Origin: Nitrospiria bacterium
GTDB lineage: Bacteria > Nitrospirota > Nitrospiria > Nitrospirales > UBA8639
Reading direction: 5' to 3'
Assembly (NCBI GenBank): GCA_030430725.1
Contig: JAUIKP010000180.1
Location: forward strand, 1-6,758
Length of the DNA: 6,758 nucleotides
Under the pieces are notes generated by a model, which saw nothing but the letters and a program-made list of their open reading frames with translations, had not been told where the DNA came from and searched no databases. The translations under genes were made by a program, and so were the position numbers. Each line of letters starts with the position of its first letter. Position 1 is the first letter of the stretch. This document shows, in pieces, positions 1-5,620 of this stretch.

Positions 1-293
1 GCTTGGACCAATGTAGGATTATGTTTCCGTGCGAGTTCCTTCAGATGGGCAAGAGAAAGCGGTCCGATCTCTGAGAGACTATCATCCCCGGGTGTGATCA
101 CCTCAGGAACCATGGTGCTCTGTTGCTCTTCCTTCCGCAGATCCGGAAAGGGAGACGGAATGCCCGCCTGAGGGGAAATAGCAGGTTCGGGCAGTTCATC
201 CATTTCATTATCGTAGAAGGGGATTGAACAGCCTGATAAACCCATGACTATGCAGAGGATCAAAGACCACAACATAGCAAGAAGAATTTTCAT
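1..293 (-). CDS. TolC-like outer-membrane efflux lipoprotein, N-terminal part only
   Basis: The reading frame is open to the window edge and gives the first 97 residues. The N-terminus is a lipoprotein signal peptide: Lys2, a hydrophobic stretch at about 3-19, and the lipobox LSGC with the lipidated cysteine at residue 22. Ser23 follows, which in Gram-negatives favours the outer membrane. A Pro/Glu-rich linker spans about 30-75. The segment at about 79-96 (LSLAHLKELARKHNPTL) matches the usual opening of outer membrane efflux (OEP/TolC/CusC) proteins, where a 'sL.eaL.lAl.nNP.l' pattern begins the first helix. The ATG at 293 is the only plausible start, because an in-frame TAA lies 18 bases upstream, although the AGGA before it is almost abutting. 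It lies 231 bases downstream of the copper-storage gene, so export of copper or another metal is a reasonable but unproved guess. The family call rests on one short motif plus the lipobox. Confidence 0.6.
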   Translation of the reverse strand, partial: MKILLAMLWSLILCIVMGLSGCSIPFYDNEMDELPEPAISPQAGIPSPFPDLRKEEQQSTMVPEVITPGDDSLSEIGPLSLAHLKELARKHNPTLVQ

Positions 294-476
294 TCCTGAT
301 GGATAAAGTTAAATGCCACGAAAATCATTCATAACGTTCATCGTATGCAATCGCCTTGGCCACATAAAAGGATAAAATTCTAAATCTGTGCAATAAAAAA
401 TCCAAAATCACTTTGACGAAATTCAGGAAGCTGTCTTTAGGATGCGGGTCAAAAGTTGGAAGGTATTTCAACGGCG

Positions 477-510
477 CGCCTCGCGCAAGGAATTGCCCTT
501 GCCCGAGGCG
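477..510 (-). repeat. Long imperfect hairpin just after the copper-storage gene
   Basis: CGCCTCG (477-483) pairs with CGAGGCG (504-510), and GCAAGG (485-490) pairs with CCTTGC (497-502). The single C/C mismatch is at 484/503 and the loop is 491-496. This gives 13 pairs in 34 bases, beginning 14 bases beyond the stop codon of the minus-strand gene. No T-run follows on the minus strand. It could be a U-tract-less terminator, a 3'-end stabiliser or a dispersed palindrome. Confidence 0.6.
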
Positions 511-524
511 TAAAGACCGCACGC

Positions 525-875
525 TTAGCGTGTGGCTCCGGCAGGTTGCTGGCGGGTGCCCGCGCTTTTACTCATCTTGCGGCATTCTTCCGCGCATCGA
601 CGACAGGCTTCCGCACATCGTCGACAATGTTCGTTGTCATGTTTTTCGCATTCTGCTGCGCAGGCATCACAAATGGTGGCACAGATGTCGCAGAGTTCTG
701 GGCTAAATTCTGAATCTCTGCTCATAAAGGCCGTACAGGACCAGCAGGCATCCGCGCAATCGATACACAGGCGGGCGCATTCAGGCATATCGCCCAGACA
801 TTGATTTGCGCAACACTCGCATTCCTGGGCACAGCGCACACAAGCATCGACACAAGATTGATGTTGATGAGCCAT
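525..875 (-). CDS. Four-helix-bundle copper-storage protein (Csp3-like, DUF326 type)
   Basis: The product is 116 residues with 22 cysteines, mostly as CxxC and CxxxC repeats along predicted helices: residues 8-26, 33-47, 62-76 and 84-98, with a vicinal pair at 21-22. This is the layout of the Csp family, in which cysteines lining a four-helix bundle bind many Cu(I) ions and the protein forms tetramers. No Tat or Sec signal is visible, so it should be the cytosolic Csp3 type rather than the exported Csp1 type. His3, His5, His79 and His83 are additional possible ligands near the bundle ends. The start at 875 is chosen over an in-frame start at 956 because GGAGGA lies 7 bases before it and the family begins at this 'MAHQHQSC' position; the extra 27 residues look like leader sequence. 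The tail after residue 101 is Ala/Arg/Gln-rich and cysteine-free. The next gene downstream is a TolC-like lipoprotein, consistent with metal handling. Confidence 0.9.
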   Translation of the reverse strand: MAHQHQSCVDACVRCAQECECCANQCLGDMPECARLCIDCADACWSCTAFMSRDSEFSPELCDICATICDACAAECEKHDNEHCRRCAEACRRCAEECRKMSKSAGTRQQPAGATR

Positions 876-882
876 TGGAAAA

Positions 883-888
883 TCCTCC
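883..888 (-). promoter_or_regulatory. Ribosome binding site fixing the copper-storage start
   Basis: GGAGGA on the minus strand, 7 bases before the ATG at 875. It decides the start codon against the longer in-frame ORF that begins at 956. Confidence 0.85.
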
Positions 889-897
889 AACTTGAGG

Positions 898-919
898 GCT
901 GCACACAGTTCCATGCAGC
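898..919 (-). promoter_or_regulatory. Inverted repeat in the leader of the copper-storage gene
   Basis: GCTGCA (898-903) and TGCAGC (914-919) form a perfect 6-base inverted repeat around a 10-base spacer. It lies 9 bases upstream of the Shine-Dalgarno site of the minus-strand copper-storage gene. It may be a repressor operator or a small leader hairpin. It does not resemble the CueR or CsoR operators I know, so no regulator is assigned. Confidence 0.3.
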
Positions 920-1104
920 TTGATAATGAAAAAGAAAAAGAACTAGCAAATCTCAAACATCTTAAAGGCGGAGACTATGTGAGAAAACTGTCGAAAACCC
1001 TAGTTTGGGATGATAGTGGGATTATGAAGGAATTGATTATAGAAGAGAACGATCTCAAACCCATAACCCTGAATCTCGAATACACAATTGGCTTTTGCTT
1101 TTTC

Positions 1105-1150
1105 AACCTCGGTGTGAAGGCAGCTCTGGAGGCTGTCGCCACACCAGGTT
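1105..1150. repeat. Long imperfect hairpin downstream of the small lipoprotein gene
   Basis: AACCT (1105-1109) pairs with AGGTT (1146-1150), and GGTGTG (1111-1116) with CACACC (1140-1145). GGCAGC (1119-1124) pairs with GCTGTC (1132-1137), with one G-U pair on the plus strand. There is a bulged C at 1110, a 2x2 internal loop and a 7-base loop, for 17 pairs in all. It begins 32 bases past the lipoprotein stop codon. The bases after it on the minus strand are A-rich, whereas on the plus strand they are TCTCTCTTT. As an intrinsic terminator it fits the plus strand better, although no convincing plus-strand gene precedes it. Confidence 0.6.
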
Positions 1151-1182
1151 TCTCTCTTTGTATGAAGGAATTATGGAGTTTT

Positions 1183-1500
1183 CTACTCTTCCGCGTGAAG
1201 TTTGGCTAAGCCATCTAACTCTTCCGCGGCTTTGGTGTATTTTTCCACCAAATTCCGGCAATGCTGGACAAGGGTTGACTGTTGGCTTTGTTTGGGAATG
1301 TATATTTCGTAGTATTTCCCCATTTGACGCATCTCCTCTGCCCGCATACGAAGGTCACGGGCTTCTTCCTGATACCAGGCAGTTAACCCCGCATGATCAT
1401 TTTGTTCCGCCAGGTCCCTGGGTGGAACTGAAGCGCACCCCACTGTCAGAGCAAGCAAAGTGGCTCCTACCAATGTTTTTAATTCTGAGGTACGGGGCAT
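1183..1500 (-). CDS. Small helical lipoprotein of unknown function
   Basis: The product is 105 residues. Residues 1-21 form a signal peptide with a hydrophobic core at about 10-20, ending in the lipobox LTVGC with the lipidated cysteine at 22. Ala23 follows, so retention by the inner-membrane Asp+2 rule is not expected. The mature part of 84 residues is rich in Glu, Ala, Arg and Lys and should form two amphipathic helices, at about 38-66 and 75-104, joined by a short break containing IPKQSQQS. A His-Cys pair lies at 80-81. The spacing of Tyr/His/Ala (WYQEEA, MGKYYE, QHCRNL, KYTKAAEELDGLAKLH) recalls, from memory, a recurrent unnamed family of small bacterial lipoproteins; I can give no function. 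AGGAG lies 6 bases before the ATG. The start is 68 bases downstream of the GH65-fusion stop codon, with its own candidate -10 element between. A structural or metal-related envelope role is possible. Confidence 0.75.
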   Translation of the reverse strand: MPRTSELKTLVGATLLALTVGCASVPPRDLAEQNDHAGLTAWYQEEARDLRMRAEEMRQMGKYYEIYIPKQSQQSTLVQHCRNLVEKYTKAAEELDGLAKLHAEE

Positions 1501-1522
1501 ACTGATCTCCTGTGGTTAAAAG

Positions 1523-1528
1523 AATATA
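1523..1528 (-). promoter_or_regulatory. Candidate -10 element before the small lipoprotein
   Basis: TATATT on the minus strand, 22 bases before the ATG at 1500 and upstream of the AGGAG at 1507-1511. The hexamer 17 bases further upstream is a poor -35. This is only a weak sign that the lipoprotein gene has its own promoter. Confidence 0.25.
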
Positions 1529-1568
1529 AAGCTTCCACAAAAATTTTCCGCACGAGAAGAATAGTTCA

Positions 1569-4500
1569 TTAAGTTTTTTTTGGCTTCTTGGTTAATGGAA
1601 AAACCCGGGTCGTTCCACTCCTGAATGTTTCGATCGTGTCGTTGATACACAAGGCAATCGAGGGTGCCCCACGGTCATGCCCATGCGCCGTGAGAGAGTC
1701 GTGGGTCAGCCGCAAATCGAGTGAATGCCCACGATAGCGAATTCGCATATCCAGGCGCCCGATTTCTTGAGGCAATTCCGGATTAAGCCGCAGAACATCG
1801 TTTTTGACCTCAATGCCCGTTGAGACGCGCTGCACCAAATCGACCGTGCCCGCCATGGCGCCCAAATGAATGCCTTCGGCCGTCGTACCTTGCTGGATAT
1901 CGTTCACATCGCTCTGCAGCGCTTCGGTAAACAGGTTCATGGCACGTGGACGGTCGGACCGTGCCAGGACCCAGGCGCACACCACGCGGCACAACGTCGA
2001 ACCATGGGACAAGCGGTCGGTATAATAGGCGATGTTGCGTGGAATCGTGTCGTATTCGAACGGATAGCCCAGTCGTGCAAACAGTTCCCCCAGTTCCTCG
2101 GAGGAAAACAGGTAAAACAACATGAGCACGTCGGCCTGCTTGGAAAGCTTATAATGGTTGGGACTGTCATGCTCCGCTTCCAGAATGAGGTCCAGCCGTT
2201 GGATGTTGCCATACCGGGTCCGGTAGTCCTCCCAGTTAAACTCGTGCAATGTTTCATAGCCCTCGAATTGACTGATCATTCCATCCCGATGGAACCGCAG
2301 GTACATGCGGCGACTGCTATCTTCCCAACGGTCAATGTCATGCCGTGATATTCCCAGCTGCATCGTCAGTTCGGTACGACGCATATCAGAAAGAATGTCG
2401 AGGATCTCCAGAGCCCGGCACAGGACCCATACGGCCATCAAGTTGGTATAGGCATTGTTATTAAGACCGGGTGTAGTGGCATCGGGATACCCGTCATGGA
2501 ACTCGTCCGGACCCATGACGCCGTGAATTTCATACCGCCCGCGGGCGTCATTGAAAGTCGCGATGCTCGACCAGAATCGAGCAATGTCCAGAATCATCTC
2601 GGCCCCATAGGACTGGAGAAATTCAAGGTCGTGCGTGACCTGGAAATATTGCCAGACGTTGTACGCCACGGCACTGCCCACGTGGCGCTGCAGGTAGGTA
2701 TGATCCCTCATCCATCGTTGGGATCGTGAATTCAGATTAAATGTCTGAGTTTCTTCCTGACCGTCACTTCCGCTTTGCCAGGGAAACATGGCGCCCTTAT
2801 AACCGGCCTGGCGGGCGGCTGCACGTGCCTCACCAAGGCGGCGATACCGGTACATCAACAGCGAGCGGGTAATTTCGGGCATGCGGTAATTAAAGAAAGG
2901 AAAGATAAACAATTCATCCCAAAAAATATGGCCCTGGTAAGCCTCTCCGGTCCAACCCCGGGGCGGGACCCCGATATCACGTCCGATGGAATTCGGCGAA
3001 ATCGTCTGCAGCAGGTGAAACATGTTCAGTCGAAGCAGCATGGGAACATTTAATTGAAACTCGGGAGCCGCAGGCTGGAGATGAATATCGAAATGGCGCC
3101 ACAAATACTTCCACGCGAGCTGATGATCCGCCGTGACGGCCGCAAAAGTTCCGGTGCGTGCGATGGCCTTGCGCGCCTCCAGCCCGCATTCCGAAGTGGC
3201 ATGGTCGCGGGAAGTATGGAGCGTGATCAGCTTTTCCAGCACCAATCGCTCCCCTTCATGAAGGTTCACCTGCAGTTCCTGCCCGATATAACCCGGTTCC
3301 TCGACTATTCGACGCTGCCCCTTCACCTGTGTTCCGTTGACGAATATGTGTGTTCGTGCTGCCTGGGCGACGTGTATCTGTGACTGGCAGGTTCGTACCA
3401 GCAGAAAGACGGTCTCCTCGTTCACAACCTCACTTGCCAGCGGCTCCATGTGAGAATTGTTGAATGGTCGATAGAGCGTGGCACCGGCGTTGACCACACG
3501 GCCATCTATCGCCGAACGGACGGTGACGCGTCCGGACCAGTTCTCGGCAGTCAGCGCGAGTTGTAGCGCTCCCACATGCATCTGTCGCATGGAAACCAGC
3601 CGTTCTTCATCCAAGCGACTGCGTCGCCCTTGTGCGTCTTCGAACCGGATGGACCGCAAGAGCCTGGCGTGCTTGAGATCCAGTTCCTGGCGGTAGGACA
3701 GGAGTTTTACCGTCTTCACATCGAACCACGGCTGATTGGCGATACGAAATTCGAGGGCGAGCCAATTGGGAAAATTCACCAAATCCTCATTCTCGACAAC
3801 TTCGCCATTAATGTCGGTGCGCAAACGGTTATAGCCGCCGGAAAGGTACGTTCCCGGATAATGTGTGCCATCCGCCACGGCCCATGCTGCAGCCCCGCGC
3901 GTGGTGAAATACCCATTGCCCAAGGCACATAAGGCTTCGCGCGTGCCTTCCTCGGCAGGATCGAAGCCCTCAAACACCAGGGACCATGAAGAAGGGGGCT
4001 CGACGGATATGTGCACTTGCCCCAGATTGGTGACCACGACATCGGCCCCGGCCTTATGGAGTGCCTGAGGGTGCCCGCTTCGGTCAACGCCGATGACGCA
4101 ACCGAACCCGCCTGCGCGTCCCGCCTCAACACCGGCGATTGCGTCCTCCACCACCACGGTTCGAGAAGGCTCCACCCCGAGGCGACGGGTTCCTTCCAGA
4201 AAGGCATCCGGTGACGGCTTGCCCTTAAGTTTCAGGTGGATGAGGTCTTTCCCATCCACTCGCGTGTCGAACAGCGTGGCGACGCCTGCTGCCTCGAGCA
4301 CGGCCGCGCAGTTGTTGCTGGAGGATACCACGCCAGTCTTGAGTTCTGTGACCCGAAGCATTCGCACCAAGGCAATTGCCGCCTCATATCGTTCAATTCC
4401 ATCCTGTTTCAGGTGATGCAGAAAATACTGGTCTTTGAGATTGCCAAGTGCGCAGATGGTGTTGGCTTCGAGTCCGTCTGCAGGGGTGCCATAGGGAAGC

Positions 4501-4763
4501 GTAATCCCACGCGACTCAAGGAAAGCTGCCACCCCGTCATAGCGGGGTTTGCCATCGACGTAGCGTCGATAGTCCGCATCGAGATCGAAGGGAACGAAAA
4601 GTTTTCCCGTCTCTGCAGATCGTAATTTCAGAAAACGGTCGAACAGCCTTTTCCAGGCCCCCGCATGGACGCGAGCCGTTTTAGTCAAGACACCGTCCAG
4701 ATTGAACAATACGGCGTCGTAATCCCTTGGAGAGAGGGTCAGGATAGGGCAACTACAAGTCAT
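1569..4763 (-). CDS. Fusion of beta-phosphoglucomutase-like HAD domain and GH65 disaccharide phosphorylase-like domain
   Basis: The product is 1064 residues. Residues about 14-250 form a HAD domain of beta-phosphoglucomutase type. Motif I reads VLFNLDGV, so the nucleophile position is Asn21 while the acid/base Asp23 is kept. The motif II serines are at 147-149, the motif III Lys is at 182 (GKPSPD), and Glu206-Asp207 is motif IV. Residues about 258-1045 are GH65: an N-terminal beta-sandwich (WSLVFEGFDP, GNGYFTTRG), then an alpha/alpha barrel with GHIFWDE (611-617). The predicted general acid is Glu754 in GPDEFH, followed by NNNAYTN. KQAD (875-878) and a phosphate-site region around 920-929 follow. 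GH65 phosphorylases cleave maltose, trehalose, kojibiose or similar with phosphate to glucose and beta-glucose-1-phosphate, which beta-phosphoglucomutase turns into glucose-6-phosphate. The disaccharide cannot be read off here. No signal peptide is evident, so it is cytosolic. The start is set by an in-frame TGA 21 bases upstream; AGGA lies 11 bases before the ATG, a weak site. Confidence 0.88.
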   Translation of the reverse strand: MTCSCPILTLSPRDYDAVLFNLDGVLTKTARVHAGAWKRLFDRFLKLRSAETGKLFVPFDLDADYRRYVDGKPRYDGVAAFLESRGITLPYGTPADGLEANTICALGNLKDQYFLHHLKQDGIERYEAAIALVRMLRVTELKTGVVSSSNNCAAVLEAAGVATLFDTRVDGKDLIHLKLKGKPSPDAFLEGTRRLGVEPSRTVVVEDAIAGVEAGRAGGFGCVIGVDRSGHPQALHKAGADVVVTNLGQVHISVEPPSSWSLVFEGFDPAEEGTREALCALGNGYFTTRGAAAWAVADGTHYPGTYLSGGYNRLRTDINGEVVENEDLVNFPNWLALEFRIANQPWFDVKTVKLLSYRQELDLKHARLLRSIRFEDAQGRRSRLDEERLVSMRQMHVGALQLALTAENWSGRVTVRSAIDGRVVNAGATLYRPFNNSHMEPLASEVVNEETVFLLVRTCQSQIHVAQAARTHIFVNGTQVKGQRRIVEEPGYIGQELQVNLHEGERLVLEKLITLHTSRDHATSECGLEARKAIARTGTFAAVTADHQLAWKYLWRHFDIHLQPAAPEFQLNVPMLLRLNMFHLLQTISPNSIGRDIGVPPRGWTGEAYQGHIFWDELFIFPFFNYRMPEITRSLLMYRYRRLGEARAAARQAGYKGAMFPWQSGSDGQEETQTFNLNSRSQRWMRDHTYLQRHVGSAVAYNVWQYFQVTHDLEFLQSYGAEMILDIARFWSSIATFNDARGRYEIHGVMGPDEFHDGYPDATTPGLNNNAYTNLMAVWVLCRALEILDILSDMRRTELTMQLGISRHDIDRWEDSSRRMYLRFHRDGMISQFEGYETLHEFNWEDYRTRYGNIQRLDLILEAEHDSPNHYKLSKQADVLMLFYLFSSEELGELFARLGYPFEYDTIPRNIAYYTDRLSHGSTLCRVVCAWVLARSDRPRAMNLFTEALQSDVNDIQQGTTAEGIHLGAMAGTVDLVQRVSTGIEVKNDVLRLNPELPQEIGRLDMRIRYRGHSLDLRLTHDSLTAHGHDRGAPSIALCINDTIETFRSGTTRVFPLTKKPKKT

Positions 4764-4770
4764 GATGGAA

Positions 4771-4923
4771 TTAATCCTGGCTCACGTCGAGAACGGCTTT
4801 TGGAATAATTCTGCGAGATGGAATGGTAAAATTGGCAATGTTCGGATTGGTGTAAATGTCCATGATCAGACCCCTCGCCATATGCTCAACACTCCACTGG
4901 CTTAAAAGGACATGAATCTCCAT
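4771..4923 (-). CDS. Possible small protein of 50 residues before the GH65 fusion
   Basis: A minus-strand frame gives 50 residues from the ATG at 4923, ending in TAA only 7 bases before the fusion gene's ATG. An internal ATG at 4863 has a better purine-rich site (GAGGGG 7 bases upstream) and would give 30 residues beginning MDIYTNPNIA. The sequence is mixed polar and hydrophobic with no signal peptide, cysteines or repeats, and I do not recognise it. The tight spacing would suit translational coupling to the fusion gene, whose own ribosome binding site is weak and overlaps the end of this frame. It could equally be a chance frame or the remnant of a decayed gene. Confidence 0.3.
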   Translation of the reverse strand: MEIHVLLSQWSVEHMARGLIMDIYTNPNIANFTIPSRRIIPKAVLDVSQD

Positions 4924-4979
4924 TCTTCATTTCTTGCAGGTCAAACATCACCTGGTCTTAGGAACAGAATAGTCAAAAT

Positions 4980-5471
4980 TTAAGAACTCTTCCATTGCAT
5001 TTCTCTGGCCCCCAACAATGAAAGTCCTTCCTTCATTTCATTGAGACATTGTACTTCACACTCATCGATAGGTTGATCGAAGTCGGAACGATGCAAAATC
5101 TTAATGGTGAGGGTGACGTCCGGGCGATTGCTCCGAACCCGGTCATATCGGATCGCGCTATCAAATATTTCTATTTCATAGCGAGAAGCACGGTTTTTCT
5201 TCGGAATAATCCGCGTCGCGATTTTTCGAAGGCCTTTGTAAATTGCCTTACATTTTTCACAGCCTGGAAGCGGGTGATCTTCGATCGCATGCGTTCCATA
5301 AAGCCTTAGGTCAAACCCAACTTGGAGCGGCCTGTCCTCAACGACCGGTATTTGTTCAGGTAACACTTCCCAACAAACCTGGTGCTTATTGACAAAGGTT
5401 TTTAACATTTCTACCGTACCCAAATTTTCTGACTGGCCATCAGAAACAACCGGTTTTCTGGACTTTCCCAT
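4980..5471 (-). CDS. Conserved-looking hypothetical protein with CxxC and CxxxC pairs
   Basis: I do not recognise this 163-residue protein. It has no signal peptide or membrane segment, so it is probably cytosolic. Residues 1-20 are polar and likely flexible. Then comes a mixed alpha/beta region with GFDLRLYGTH at 52-61. His61 and His66 lie close before a Cys71-x-x-Cys74 pair in PGCEKC, and a second pair, Cys138-x3-Cys142, lies near the C-terminus (DECEVQC). The four paired cysteines could bind a metal or form disulfides. The stretch from about 84 to 127 is Arg/Lys-rich (TRIIPKKNRASRYE, IRYDRVRSNRPDV). AAGGAGG lies 7 bases before the ATG, so translation should be strong and the start is secure. 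It sits between the two phosphorylase genes, 149 bases after the first stop codon, which might hint at a link to glucan metabolism but proves nothing. Confidence 0.75.
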   Translation of the reverse strand: MGKSRKPVVSDGQSENLGTVEMLKTFVNKHQVCWEVLPEQIPVVEDRPLQVGFDLRLYGTHAIEDHPLPGCEKCKAIYKGLRKIATRIIPKKNRASRYEIEIFDSAIRYDRVRSNRPDVTLTIKILHRSDFDQPIDECEVQCLNEMKEGLSLLGAREMQWKSS

Positions 5472-5478
5472 TATAGAG

Positions 5479-5485
5479 CCTCCTT
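5479..5485 (-). promoter_or_regulatory. Near-perfect Shine-Dalgarno site of the hypothetical protein
   Basis: AAGGAGG on the minus strand, 7 bases before the ATG at 5471. It is the strongest ribosome binding site in the window and supports this unrecognised ORF as a real gene. A weak TTGACC lies upstream at about 5522-5527, without a good -10 at the right distance. Confidence 0.8.
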
Positions 5486-5620
5486 CCGTTTAGAAGCCTT
5501 AATCGTAAAAACAACTCGTAGGTCAAACCTCTTTTTTCAAAAGTTAAGTTTTTCTCACAGGAATCAGATGCACATCATCCTTACTATGCATTCCCTTTTA
5601 AAAGTTGTTGGGCCATCATC

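Larger units (their letters stand above)
876..1182. other. Gene-free stretch between copper-storage and lipoprotein genes
   Basis: This stretch of 307 bases carries the copper-storage leader (Shine-Dalgarno site and inverted repeat) at its low end and a long hairpin (1105-1150) at its high end. The middle is A/T-rich. A plus-strand frame is open from 892 to 1209, with an ATG at 913 giving 98 residues. It has no well-placed Shine-Dalgarno site, reads through the hairpin, overlaps the 3' end of the lipoprotein gene and matches no family I know, so I do not call it. I found no clean -35/-10 pair for the copper-storage gene here. The 12-mer TATGAAGGAATT occurs twice (1023-1034 and 1161-1172), with no clear meaning. 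Confidence 0.6.

Noticed and set aside
325..522. Minus-strand 65-residue ORF after the copper-storage gene
   Set aside because: It starts inside the 3' hairpin region with no Shine-Dalgarno site, matches no known family and ends in A/T-rich intergenic sequence.
597..624. Seven-base inverted repeat TCGACGA / TCGTCGA
   Set aside because: It lies inside the copper-storage coding region and follows from two copies of a Cys-Arg-Arg-Cys coding pattern.
413..804. Three overlapping plus-strand ORFs across the copper-storage gene
   Set aside because: They are antisense shadows of a codon-biased, Cys-rich minus-strand gene with a strong ribosome binding site and clear family features.
1023..1172. 12-base direct repeat TATGAAGGAATT, two copies 138 bases apart
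   Set aside because: Short, A/T-rich and only two copies, with nothing else repeated around them.
892..1209. Plus-strand ORF of up to 105 residues in the gap before the copper-storage gene
   Set aside because: It has no well-placed ribosome site, overlaps the copper-storage leader and the 3' end of the lipoprotein gene, and reads through a strong hairpin. I do not recognise the product.
3776..4207. 143-residue minus-strand ORF inside the fusion gene
   Set aside because: It is an alternative frame of the GH65 fusion, whose motifs run continuously through this region.
4940..4957. Weak inverted repeat CAGGT / ACCTG after the hypothetical gene as a terminator
   Set aside because: The stem has only five pairs with an 8-base loop and no T-run follows on the minus strand.
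5521..5620. Terminator between the glycogen phosphorylase and the hypothetical protein
   Set aside because: There are A- and T-runs but no stem of useful length precedes a T-run on the minus strand.
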